From the NCBI GenBank assembly GCA_030386875.1, contig CM059575.1:51366859-51430858 (forward strand): DNA of 64,000 bases. Reading direction: 5' to 3'. The notes below the pieces were generated by a model. The model worked only from the letters and a program-made list of their open reading frames with translations, had not been told where the DNA came from and searched no databases. A program made the translations under genes and the position numbers. This DNA is from Morinoia aosen (lineage: Eukaryota > Arthropoda > Malacostraca > Amphipoda > Talitridae). Of this stretch, positions 45,131 to 54,633 are shown piece after piece; position 1 is the stretch's first letter, and each line of letters starts with the position of its first letter.

Positions 45131-45689
45131 CTGGAGAACACACTTTTGATTGCATGAGTTCTGACACGTGATTTTAGTGGGTCTGAGGCTACTGATTACT
45201 AAAATGCATTCATTTGTGAAGATCAGGTTTAGTTTTCATGCTATGCGACCTTTTTTTCATCTGAATAAAAAAATTTTGATTGAATTTAATAGTACAGTGC
45301 TGGCAAATGAAATCTTATCACTATAAGAAGAGTTCATATTTTTTAAATATTTCAGAAAGATGTTGAAGGAAAAATTGCTTCTCAGTCAAGTGAAAGAAAA
45401 TGTTTGATGCTTCCTGATACGTTCTACTACACATGTGTGGTACATTCGCAGCTCTAAAATAAAGAAGGAACATTGGAGAACTTGTGAAGCGAGCTTACTT
45501 TTTTTACTTTCAAGTGAAACTTGGAAAACGAGATACTCGTAAATCTTGGGCACCACAGAAGGTATGCCATTCTTGCGAACAAAACTTCCGTCAATGGACC
45601 TAAAGAAAAAATGAAATAAAATTCGGCATTTCGATATGGCATTTCGATATTTCGATATGGTTTGAGCCACGGGACCGTGTCACAGGCTG
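45131..45689. other. Noncoding DNA, no gene recognised
   Basis: There are only chance ORFs, plus a short direct repeat (atttcgatatggc/atttcgatatttcgatatgg) near 45630-45660. Confidence 0.4.
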
Positions 45690-47175
45690 TTACTTCTAGC
45701 TGCCTTACTGATGTTGGTTTTACTGGAAAATCTCGTCAGCTAATCCCATATCCCAATCTAGGTTGAGCAATTAGACCTGTGCCCCAATCAGGTGATGTTT
45801 CATAAAACCTATCGTCACTCAACTTGCTTCTCGTAACTTTGACAGCGAATGTGACACTGGATTGACAGAGGAGTCAATAACAAAAACAGTGACTCAGATT
45901 TTGAAGAAGTATCAACGGAAAACTGCAAACATTTAGCAATGCAGAACTCAGTGATTTAGTTCGAGATCTGGGTTTATCTAAAAAGATATCAGAATTGATG
46001 GCTTCATGATTAAAATATAAAAACTTGCTGGGTATGGACGCAAAGGTAACATTATAACGCGACAGAGAAGATAACTTGTTACATTTCTTTGATACTTAAT
46101 ATAACTTCGTCTACTGTTGTGTTATTCCTGGATTAGTAACCGCAATGGGAGCTACAGGTCATGATCCGAAAGAGTGGCGCCTTTTTATAGATAAGTAGCT
46201 CTAAGAGGAGTCTGAAATTGTTTTTATTACATATAGGCAATATCTCTGGCGCAATGCCCATAGAGTACTCAGTACACTTGGAAGAAAAATATGAACACAA
46301 ATGAACAATTAGAATTTGTTCTTACTAAATTTAAAACAGTGATGGTGCTACTCAAACGTGAAGAACACAAATGGATCATTTGTGTTGATCTAAAAATGGT
46401 CAATTTTTTGTTAGGACGCCAAATAGACTACACAAAACTTTCTTGCTTTATTTGCCTCTGTGACGGCAGAGCCAAAAACAGACACTGGATTCAGAAGGAA
46501 TGGCCGGTTCTTCGGGGAAGCTAAAATGTTGGGGAAAAAAACACCATTCGTGAACCCCTTGTGAAGCGTGAAAAAATTATTTTCCCGCCCTTCCATATCA
46601 TGATAGGCCTTATGAATCATTTCGTCAAGGCGCTCAATGCAGACAGTGACTGTTTCAAGTATTTGTGGGACGCGTTCCCCGGTGGAACGACAGAAGAACT
46701 CAAAGTAGGAATTTCTGACGGCACAGAACTTAGGAAGCTGAATAAAGATCAGCTTTCATCCAATCTATGACATGTTGAGAAAAATGTATTGGGAGCAAAC
46801 GTTTCTGTCGTAAGAAACTTTTTTGGAAACAGGAAATCATAGGAATATATAGAGCTGGTTGAATATTCAATGAAAACTTTCCAGGTGTCAAGTTGCAACA
46901 TGAGCAATTGGATGCATTTTTTGAACAGTCATATTGAATCATTTCCGGCAAACTTGGAAGACGTGAGTGATGAGCAGGGTGAAAATTTTCTCCAGGGTAT
47001 CAAAATCATCGAAAATCGATATCAAGGTCGCAGGGAGGTTCACATTATGGTCGACCATTGCTGGAGCATTCAGTGAGACTGCACAGGGAAGCGACATTCG
47101 ACAAGTTTCTGTTTGAATAAGTGTCATTCTTCGCAAAAGCAACTGATCAATTCACAATGTGTTTGCCAAAGTAGG
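45690..47175 (+). pseudogene. Near full-length relic of an unnamed multicopy gene family
   Basis: Pieces in all three plus frames align, in order, with an uncharacterised protein family I recall from arthropod and cnidarian genomes. The order is PYPNLG..AIRPVPQSGDVS, then FSNAELSDLVRDLGLSKKIS, EWRLFIDK, YSVHLEEKYE, HKWIICVDLKMVNFLLGRQ (46291-46524), LSCFICLCDGRAKNRHWIQK, PPFHIMIGLMNHFVKAL with WDAFPG (46561-46770), NFFGNRKS, MSNWMHFLNSHIES and VSDEQGENFLQG with ENRYQGRREVH (46870-47076). Cys pairs (CFICLCD) and conserved His, Asp and Trp residues are kept. The function is unknown to me. A second relic at 23.2 kb shows it is repeated, which suggests a mobile or parasitic origin. Several stops and frameshifts make this copy dead. 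Confidence 0.75.
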
Positions 47176-48085
47176 TAAAATAATTATAGATTAATTCTGC
47201 ATGTTTGTAATAGGTTTTGATTAACTTTAATTTATTACCGGCTTAGAACCTTATCAGTAGCATCTGGTGGTCTACCAATATATTGCCAGTAGTAAATGGA
47301 GGTAACTCTTTACAAGAAACTTGGCCCGATAGAAAATAACTCAAACATATTTAAAATCAGTGACCACAATTTTCCAGGAACGGGTTTCAAGGTGTACGCG
47401 ACTGACAAAATATTGAATTTTGTTCCCCAGCGTTATAAACTGAGAATAGATAGTTGAGCAGTTAAAAAATTTGTAACATAAGTAAAAGTCAAGGTCAATC
47501 TATCCAATTCAGGTTTCTTAACACCTCGGTGTTTTCAAAACAATACAGATAACGACGTTTGAACTTAACCTTTTAACGACCAACTTTCTTTCAAAAAGAC
47601 GTTAAGAAATTTCTCTCATCATTCTTATATTCTAAATGTTTCGATGAAAAGTTAACACCTTACTGGGACTCATGAATGATACTTTAGGGGAAATTGCTGT
47701 AATATTCCGTTGTTAATGAAAAGAATTATGCCACTACTGTGTAAATGATGTCATCAAAATAAATAATGCTATGTAACAAATTAGAACAAAATGATGTTGA
47801 GGGTTGAGGTCAAATTAAATTTATCAACACAGTAAGTTTGCAATAACGTTTATTTGATGCAAGCAAGCAAAGGCGTCAAATTAGGAAGGTAAATAGATAG
47901 TTATTTATCGATTTGCACACATTTTTGCTAAAAATTGCCTCTTGCACCCTTAACTTCATAGCCCATCGTAAAAAGACGTCAAAATTTTGAGTGAACTTCA
48001 AACCAAATAATTTGTTTGAGTGAACCTATTTGAGCAACTAAGAATTAGCTTCTTCTTCATGTTACTGATTTTTACCGTCAAAGTA
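47176..48085. other. Noncoding DNA, no gene recognised
   Basis: The stretch is AT-rich. The phrase aaaaagacgt occurs at about 47596 and 47970 in direct order, which is not enough to define an element. Confidence 0.4.
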
Positions 48086-48091
48086 TTACAT

Positions 48092-48760
48092 AGTTCTGAG
48101 ACAATTAGCTCCGGACATTTTCTCCAGACAATTGCTCCCGAACCATAATATGGCACTCAGACAACTGACCTCCGGGCTATTGTCTCTGGACAAAGGCCCC
48201 CAACTGAACAACTGCTCGGCGATAGTTGTTCCGTTGGGCAATTTTCGGCCCGGACAACTGATCTCGAACAACTGTCTTCTGGAAAAATTTTTCAGGAGGC
48301 TAATTGCCGTACCGGATAATTCCCTCGGACAAAAATGTAAGAATAATTGTTTAGCTTGTACTTTACGTTACCGAACTAAATTAATATGTATAGCCTGGCC
48401 TATCCTCACCCAACCCGACCCAACTCAATCTAACCCTCTTCAAATAAACTCAACACAACCTAACCTAACGGAACTTCACCTAATACATTCTAATATAATT
48501 TAGCCAGATACTTACAAATTTTAAATTTTGTACGCAACACTATTTTATGCAACAAAGACGTTTCAGTGTCTGATTCAAACATCAGGGGCTTAGGACTAGA
48601 TTTTAGAATTAAATTTCTCACAGCGTTGATATCAGATACTTAATACACAAAAAACGCAAGCTTTATTACATGAATAATTATCCGAATTAATCGCAAGCAA
48701 TCGTTCGGGAGTAATTGTCTTTCGAGGGCAGTTATCCAGTGAACGAAGAGGGGAGAGTTT
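48092..48760. repeat. Foldback repeat with short internal motif repeats
   Basis: agacaattgctcccgaac (48126-48143) is the inverse of gttcgggagtaattgtct (48703-48720), matching at 17 of 18 positions. The left arm (48092-48345) is built from many diverged copies of an acaaytg-ctccgga phrase on a roughly 20-base period. The centre (about 48395-48490) is C/A-rich with cctaacctaac. There is no coding potential beyond chance ORFs. It is an unclassified non-autonomous element. Confidence 0.6.
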
Positions 48761-48889
48761 TCCAGAGAAGCAGCTGTCCTATCACCAATTTGGTAAGAAT
48801 CACAAGTGATCCAGCCATTTGCTCTTCAGGAGTATAAACTCAGTTTAACGACTCAATAGATCTATAAGTTGCAGAGTATGATCAGCTTG

Positions 48890-48955
48890 CCGGCCTGCAG
48901 CTTCTTCCCAGCAGCTTCGATTCCGGCCTGCAGCTCCTTCCCAGCAGCTTTTGTG
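48890..48955 (-). repeat. 33-bp tandem repeat encoding an 11-aa repeat on the minus strand
   Basis: Two units (48890-48922 and 48923-48955) differ at few positions. On the minus strand one frame reads AAGKELQAGIEAAGKKLQAG then KLIILCNL and a stop. Just upstream (minus) is a long pyrimidine tract ending cacaaaag, resembling a splice acceptor. It could be the last exon of an unknown gene or part of a repeat. Confidence 0.5.
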
Positions 48956-49327
48956 TATGAAAAGAAAAAAAGGTTCAAAATAATTCGTGGTCGAAGTTTT
49001 GACTTCATTTTTTTCAAAGAAGTAACTTGATCTAAGTGCAAGTATTTTTGTTCATGATCAAAATCTAAATGTTCAGACTCCATTAAGTTCTTTTTTATCC
49101 TTAAGCGCACGTATCTTTGGCTTGGTTCGAATGATCCAAAACCCTTTTGTCCTTTGAACGAACAGAATGTTCTCTAATCGGAAATTAATAAAGTCGAGAT
49201 TCTCAGAAATTTAACAGTAGGCGATTGAACTGCCTTTAGTTCAAATTTTAGCTTTCATTCTACTTGGCCTTGAGTGTACAAGATTCTGGGTCCTATATAA
49301 CTCTATTTTTTGTCATAATTGACGTAA
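48956..49327. other. Noncoding DNA before the LTR element
   Basis: Nothing is recognisable apart from the 5-bp target copy cgtaa at 49323-49327. Confidence 0.5.
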
Positions 49328-49653
49328 TGTTGTATAGTGACGCTCTTGGGATATTTATGGAGGTTCCGGCTGCGGAGATTTATGAGTCTCGCTCGCTCGG
49401 AGGTTCCGGCGGAACCGCAGAGGCGCGTCTGGTATTTACAAGCGCCGGATAGGTCGGAAGGCGCCTACTGCCGGGCGGAAGTTCATTGTCCTAACTAGAC
49501 TTAAGAGCAAGCTGTGTGAACTTGAGATCAGTACATTACTAGTCGTCCTGCTGTTCGTTTTGCTATCCAATTGCCTGGTTTACGGCTAGGCTAACCGATC
49601 TACAAGTGTTGTCCAGTAAACCTTATATCTTGCTGAAATTCCAAGATACTACA
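49328..49653 (+). repeat. 5' LTR
   Basis: It begins tgttgtatag and ends gatactaca. The first half is GC-rich, with ggaggttccgg(c) twice (about 49361 and 49401). It carries the promoter for the element, though no TATA box is obvious. It is identical to the 3' LTR except at 49549. Confidence 0.95.
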
Positions 49654-49672
49654 ATTGGCAACGAGGCTTCGA
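49654..49672 (+). promoter_or_regulatory. Primer-binding region
   Basis: The sequence attggcaacgaggcttcga directly follows the 5' LTR, where a host tRNA 3' end should pair. I did not assign the tRNA. Confidence 0.6.
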
Positions 49673-49717
49673 ACTTGCGAAGTGAATTTGAACTTTAAAA
49701 GTGCTCTGAAAATTAAG

Positions 49718-50506
49718 ATGGCATATTCTACAGTCAGCTGTCCTCCGTTCGACGTGGAAGTAGAAACAGTGAGTGAATTCTTGGAACGCTGGAAAGTACA
49801 AAGTGCAGACGCTTTTCAGAAAGCAGGAAATAATGGCGGTAAAAAAGCTAGTATTCTAATCAAAGCTTTGCCTGTAAACATAATTACTGATCTACAACGA
49901 AGAATTAAACCTACGTTACTCACTGAGGCTACATATGAAGAACTTGAAGAAAAATTAACACAACAATTTGAAATTAAAAAATCCATCGTCGGTGCATCGG
50001 TTACATTTCTAAATAGAAAACAAGGTGCTAATGAATCCATAGAAAGTTATGCTAAAACGTTAAATGACTTAGCATCTGCATGCAATTATGGTAATTGCTG
50101 TCGTGATCGTTTATTAAGAGATGCCTTCGTGGCTGGGCTACACTCAGCGCAAATTCTCAGCGCGGTTCTACAGAAGTGCGATAGCAAGTCCTTCAACGAA
50201 TGCGTTGAAAACGCAAAACTTATCGAACAATTAAGCTCCGACGCTCAAGATATTATTCGGGAGGATTCATCTACATCGTATTTCACTACAGAAAAACTCC
50301 CGCCGAACTACATATGCATTCGCTGCGGAACCAAGCAAAAGCATCTTGCAAAGAATTGCTATGCTTTGAAATTGAAATGTCACACATGTGGAAAATTAGG
50401 CCACATTTCGAAGGTTTGCAAATCTACACCTGCAGCTCGGCCTCATTCTGCTATGCCTACACGAAGGGGACCTACACGAGGAGAATCTGACGCAGCTCGC
50501 ACTTAA
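49718..50506 (+). CDS. gag of the Gypsy-type element
   Basis: The 262-aa protein starts at the ATG at 49718 (MAYSTVSCPPFDVEVE), the first ATG after the LTR in this frame. The N-terminal two thirds are an all-helical capsid-like domain (FLERWKVQSADAFQKAG, EKLTQQFEIKKSIVG, ESIESYAKTLNDLASACNYG, RDAFVAGLHS). Two zinc knuckles follow, CIRCGTKQKHLAKNC (CX2CX5HX4C) and the canonical CHTCGKLGHISKVC (CX2CX4HX4C), which bind the element RNA. A short basic tail ends at the TAA at 50504. The protein forms the particle shell. An overlapping frame (…LTQLALNTVQSGR…) opens near the end, which may be where a frameshift normally leads into pol. Confidence 0.92.
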   Translation: MAYSTVSCPPFDVEVETVSEFLERWKVQSADAFQKAGNNGGKKASILIKALPVNIITDLQRRIKPTLLTEATYEELEEKLTQQFEIKKSIVGASVTFLNRKQGANESIESYAKTLNDLASACNYGNCCRDRLLRDAFVAGLHSAQILSAVLQKCDSKSFNECVENAKLIEQLSSDAQDIIREDSSTSYFTTEKLPPNYICIRCGTKQKHLAKNCYALKLKCHTCGKLGHISKVCKSTPAARPHSAMPTRRGPTRGESDAART

Positions 50507-50731
50507 CACAGTGCAGTCGGGAAGAAGCGGTTGCTGCGGCATCGTCGGAAGAGAAGACGTGTTAATGAAGAATTCACGGATGCCTCTACAGAACAACGAA
50601 GCTGTTTGGCAAAAACCGGGGAACGAAAGTGGTGACGGTAATCATCTACATGAGTGTTCTGATTATTCCCCAAGTGATTCTAATTTTTAAGAGTAAACAC
50701 CACTGTAATTCCCGTCACTAAAGAGCCCACT
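50507..50731 (+). other. gag-pol junction
   Basis: Gag ends at 50506, and the long pol frame is the same frame but closed here by stops. A different frame is protein-like from within the gag end (ENLTQLALNTVQSGRSGCCG ... CSDYSPSDSNF) and stops at about 50688 in an aattttt run, right where the pol frame becomes open (VNTTVIPVTKEP before the first ATG at 50732). So the path from gag to pol crosses two frame changes. Confidence 0.6.
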
Positions 50732-53695
50732 ATGATTGCATGCAACCTAAATAGTAAACCTGTTGAATTCTTGTTGGATAACGGCAGTGCCGTGTCAACT
50801 ATACGTAAAAGAGATGCAATCAGAGTTGGTGCTGTGGTAAATCCTACATGCAGCAAAATTCTCGGGTACAGTGGTGTCTCGGTAAACCTGCTTGGTCAAG
50901 CTTCAGTAACGGTTATGTACCAAAATGTAAGTTTTAATCATAAGTTTCTCATTGTGGAGGATGATAGAATCAACTTACTTGGCCGAGATATTTGTTCTAA
51001 ACTAAACGTAGACATTGTCATTCCTGACAAATACGATTCCATAAATAAAACGGATTGTCATAGTTTGCCGAAAAAGTTGTCGTTAAAATATGACGAATAC
51101 TTATCATCTGATTCACAGTCTAACGTTAAAGAGACAGTTCATCTTGATGTGTTGCCTAATGCAGTTCCTGTATTTTGTAAAGCACGCCCGGTTCCTGTAA
51201 GACTAAGAGACTCTGTCAAAACCGAACTGGAACGCTTGCAGAGTATGGGCAAAATCACAAAAGTGTATGATAGCCAATGGGCATCTCCTACTGTTAATGT
51301 TCTAAAGTCTGACGGCAGTGTGAGAATCTGTGGAGATTTTTCAGCTTCCATTAACAATTTCCTGAATCCAGTTCAATCTGTACTACCTGTTATTGATGAT
51401 GTCATTTCTCAAGTCGGAGACGCTAAGTTTTTCTCAAAAATTGATTTGTCTAACGCGTTTCTGCAAATTCCGTTGGACGAAGAATCAAAGAAAGTTACGA
51501 CCATTAACACCTCTGAAGGTCTATTTATGTACAATTACTTACCCTATGGTCTACGTGCAAGCCCTGGCATCTTTCAAGCATTCATGAATAGGACTCTTTC
51601 TGGCATCGATAATATCATTGTGTACCAGGATGACCTCCTCATTTTGACCTCGTCATATGATGCTCATTTGGAAGTTCTTGACAGGGTCCTGTCTGTCCTG
51701 GAAAACGCGGGAATTCGCCTAAATCTGTCTAAATGTGCCTTTCTAACTGATCGTGTGTCTTATCTAGGGTACGTTTTCGATAACAAGGGTGTTCACCCTA
51801 ACTCTGAGAAAGTAGAAGCTATTCTCAATGCTCCTGTTCCTAAAAACCTCAAACAGTTGCAAGCTTTCATCGGATTGTGTAACTTCTATAGTCGTTTTGT
51901 ACCCAACTTTTCTAATGTCATGCATCCTCTGTATTCGCTGCTTAAGAAAAATGTACAGTTCCGGTGGACTCCAGAACAGGACGAGAGTGTCCAGAAAATT
52001 AAGAACATCTTTCGTTCGCATAAACCTCTAAAGTTGTTTGATCCCAACCATGAAACTCTTCTTGAAACTGATAGTTCGGGTTATGGAGTTGCTGCCATAC
52101 TCATGCAACGCGTTAGTCCTTCTCATGATTGGTGTCCGGTTCAATTTGCTTCGAGATCTCTGAATAGTGCGGAACAAAACTACTCTAACATTGAAAGGGA
52201 GAGCCTTAGTGTGGTTTTTGGCGTGGAGAAATTCAAGAAATTTCTACTTGGTGCTAAGTTCATTATCCATAATGATCAGAAACCTCTTTGTAAACTTTTT
52301 GCACATAACAAGGGTGTGCCTCTCAACTGTTCCGCTCGAATTCAGAGATGGGCTCTTAGACTCTCCCAGTTTGACTATGTTTTCAGATATTCGAGAGGTA
52401 AATGTAACGTAAATAGCGATTGTCTCAGTAGGCTGCCACTACCCACGACTGTAAAAGAGCTAGAACCGTACGAAATGATTTTTGCTGTGAACTCTCTTGA
52501 TAAAACTCCTGTCACGTGTGAAAATATAAAAACTCATACTGACATGGATAGCGAACTATGCCAACTCAAACAATACATAAAGTTTGGCATGCCTCCTAAA
52601 CCTAATCCTCATTTGTCTAAATTTAAGAACCTGCTACCTCAGATGACCATCATGAAAGGTTGTATACTTTATAAAGAACGGGTATTTATTCCCAAGTCAT
52701 TGCGTAGTTTAGTCCTTGAAACATTTCATGATGGACATCCTGGCATTTGTGGCATGAAATCGTTGGCCAGATCTGTTATTTGGTTTCCCGGAATGGACAA
52801 AACTATTGAAGACATCGTAAAATGTTGTCCCCAATGTCAATTAAATCGAGCAAAACCTAAGTCTAGAAATGTAGAATGGCCTACTCCTTCTCGTCCTTTT
52901 GAACGCATTCATGTCGATCATTTTTTCTACGAGAATAAAATTGTTTTCATTGCTGTAGATGCACTATCTAAATATATTGAATGTGAAGTGGTACCATCCA
53001 CGAGTGTGTCAGATACTGTCGATGCGTTGAGAATGATTTTCAGCAGAAACGGGCTGTGTGATGTGCTCGTAAGTGACAATGCTTCTAACTTTGCATCTCA
53101 AGACTTCAAAGATTTTCTCATTTCCAACGGCATTGAGCACCTCACACCTCCGCCCTACTCTCCAGCAAGCAATGGTCAAGCTGAGAGGGGGGTAAGAGTC
53201 ATTAAAGACTTGTTGAAAAAACTATCTTCTTCCGAATCGTTCAAATCCCGTCTAGCAAAAGCATTATTTCAATCGCATTGTATTCCGCATAGTGTTACAA
53301 AAATTGTTCCCTCTGTTGCGCTGAACAATCGTAAATTTGTTACTTCCAAAGATAGAGTTCATCCTAAATTTTCTGTGTCCAGGTCTAAGCCTATGTATGT
53401 AACTCAATTTGATGTCGGGGATCATGTTCTCGCTCTGAATTTGAGAAATGGTTCCAAGTGGTTGAAGGGAATTATTGTTAGTAAGGTTGCTGTTAATATC
53501 TTTCATGTTCAAATATTAGCATTAAATGTAATCTGGAAGAGACATTCAAATCAGCTGTTGCACAGTAGTTTGGAATCTACCGGGAGTGGAGCAGCAGAGA
53601 CTCCTGCTTTTCAGCCTGTTAACAGCTCCCCTGAGCAAAATGAACCTCGTAGATCAGGCAGAATAACCAAACCTGTAATACGAATAGGTTGTTGA
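50732..53695 (+). CDS. pol of the Gypsy-type element (protease, RT, RNase H, integrase)
   Basis: This is an open frame of 987 aa. The protease active site appears as LLDNGSAVS (Asp16), with Asn in place of the usual Thr/Ser of D(T/S)G. The RT shows VRICGDF, KIDLSNAFLQIPL and the catalytic YQDD at residues 298-301 (Gln in the variable position), then LNLSKCAFL and LGYVFDNKGV. RNase H follows with LETDSSGYGVAAIL, ERESLSVVFG and NDQKPL. The integrase zinc finger is H-H-C-C (ETFHDGHPGICG ... CCPQC), and the catalytic core is VDHFF, VSDNASNF and GQAERG, with 35 residues between second Asp and Glu (DD35E). The C-terminus ends RRSGRITKPVIRIGC without a chromodomain. The clade needs a tree. All catalytic acids are present. 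Confidence 0.93.
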   Translation: MIACNLNSKPVEFLLDNGSAVSTIRKRDAIRVGAVVNPTCSKILGYSGVSVNLLGQASVTVMYQNVSFNHKFLIVEDDRINLLGRDICSKLNVDIVIPDKYDSINKTDCHSLPKKLSLKYDEYLSSDSQSNVKETVHLDVLPNAVPVFCKARPVPVRLRDSVKTELERLQSMGKITKVYDSQWASPTVNVLKSDGSVRICGDFSASINNFLNPVQSVLPVIDDVISQVGDAKFFSKIDLSNAFLQIPLDEESKKVTTINTSEGLFMYNYLPYGLRASPGIFQAFMNRTLSGIDNIIVYQDDLLILTSSYDAHLEVLDRVLSVLENAGIRLNLSKCAFLTDRVSYLGYVFDNKGVHPNSEKVEAILNAPVPKNLKQLQAFIGLCNFYSRFVPNFSNVMHPLYSLLKKNVQFRWTPEQDESVQKIKNIFRSHKPLKLFDPNHETLLETDSSGYGVAAILMQRVSPSHDWCPVQFASRSLNSAEQNYSNIERESLSVVFGVEKFKKFLLGAKFIIHNDQKPLCKLFAHNKGVPLNCSARIQRWALRLSQFDYVFRYSRGKCNVNSDCLSRLPLPTTVKELEPYEMIFAVNSLDKTPVTCENIKTHTDMDSELCQLKQYIKFGMPPKPNPHLSKFKNLLPQMTIMKGCILYKERVFIPKSLRSLVLETFHDGHPGICGMKSLARSVIWFPGMDKTIEDIVKCCPQCQLNRAKPKSRNVEWPTPSRPFERIHVDHFFYENKIVFIAVDALSKYIECEVVPSTSVSDTVDALRMIFSRNGLCDVLVSDNASNFASQDFKDFLISNGIEHLTPPPYSPASNGQAERGVRVIKDLLKKLSSSESFKSRLAKALFQSHCIPHSVTKIVPSVALNNRKFVTSKDRVHPKFSVSRSKPMYVTQFDVGDHVLALNLRNGSKWLKGIIVSKVAVNIFHVQILALNVIWKRHSNQLLHSSLESTGSGAAETPAFQPVNSSPEQNEPRRSGRITKPVIRIGC

Positions 53696-53726
53696 GTTCC
53701 TCCTTCCCTTTGTCACATATTCATCT

Positions 53727-53739
53727 AAAGGGAGGGAAG
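53727..53739 (+). promoter_or_regulatory. Polypurine tract
   Basis: The sequence aaagggagggaag ends one base before the 3' LTR. This is the expected plus-strand primer site of an LTR retrotransposon. Confidence 0.85.
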
Positions 53740-53740
53740 T

Positions 53741-54066
53741 TGTTGTATAGTGACGCTCTTGGGATATTTATGGAGGTTCCGGCTGCGGAGATTTATGAGT
53801 CTCGCTCGCTCGGAGGTTCCGGCGGAACCGCAGAGGCGCGTCTGGTATTTACAAGCGCCGGATAGGTCGGAAGGCGCCTACTGCCGGGCGGAAGTTCATT
53901 GTCCTAACTAGACTTAAGAGCAAGCTGTGTGAACTTGAGATCAGTACATTACTAGTCGTCCCGCTGTTCGTTTTGCTATCCAATTGCCTGGTTTACGGCT
54001 AGGCTAACCGATCTACAAGTGTTGTCCAGTAAACCTTATATCTTGCTGAAATTCCAAGATACTACA
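53741..54066 (+). repeat. 3' LTR
   Basis: A 326-bp copy of the 5' LTR, differing only at 53962. It is followed by the target duplication cgtaa. Confidence 0.95.
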
Positions 54067-54104
54067 CGTAACCTGTCCTGAAAAGCGGTCTATGTTGAAG
54101 GAAG

Positions 54105-54260
54105 GGGGTGTTGAGTCCCGCATGTTCTTCTCTAAATATTCGATGGGATTCTAATCAGGAGATTGTGGTGACCAGTTCATGTGCTCCAATGTTGCCTCAT
54201 TCGCAATAAGCCAATCTTAATCACTACTAGCTGTAAGGCCAGAAGCAAAAATGTCGACTT
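54105..54260 (-). pseudogene. Tc1/mariner transposase fragment
   Basis: The minus strand reads DWLIANEATLEHMNWSPQSP then D-stop-NPIEYLEKNM, the SPDLNPIE block with its Glu kept but Leu changed to a stop. Only this part survives. It lies about 30 bp from the LTR element, and I found no continuation on the other side of that insertion. Confidence 0.65.
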
Positions 54261-54633
54261 GTGCCTTGTAATTTAACAGAAGGAAAAATAATTCTCCTCT
54301 CATAACTGAGCTCGCGTATCTCAGATACTTTAGAAACATACTTCCGTCTCGGATTTCAAAATTTCATTAGCTAGAATTCGTTCGGCTCAAATTTTCGACG
54401 CTTGAAAAACAGCTTGAAGCATCTTTAAAACACTACCAGATCGAAAACTCCAAGAACTACTAAAAAATATTCGCAAATTAAAAAAAGCTGCGGGCAATCC
54501 CCAACTCAATAAAATTAAGTCAGCAGAACCTGACTTTTCTATTATCCCTGGAAATGTCAGGAAAATTCCTCCGGAATAAAAAGCCTCTGAAATTACGGCC
54601 CTCAGAATCCTTAAGATAGGGACAACTATCAAA

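Larger units (their letters stand above)
49328..54066 (+). mobile_element. Young Gypsy/Metaviridae LTR retrotransposon
   Basis: The complete 4739-bp element has 326-bp LTRs (49328-49653 and 53741-54066) differing at a single position (T at 49549, C at 53962). It is flanked by cgtaa on both sides (49323-49327 and 54067-54071). The order is LTR, primer-binding region, gag, pol (protease, RT, RNase H, integrase), polypurine tract, LTR. Integrase after RNase H is the Gypsy order. There is no env. About 0.3 percent LTR divergence implies a recent insertion. It replicates through an RNA intermediate in cytoplasmic particles. Confidence 0.95.

Noticed and set aside
48390-48490. Telomere-like cctaacctaac sequence
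   Set aside because: Only two consecutive CCTAA-type units occur in a generally C/A-rich tract inside a foldback element, so it is not a telomeric array.
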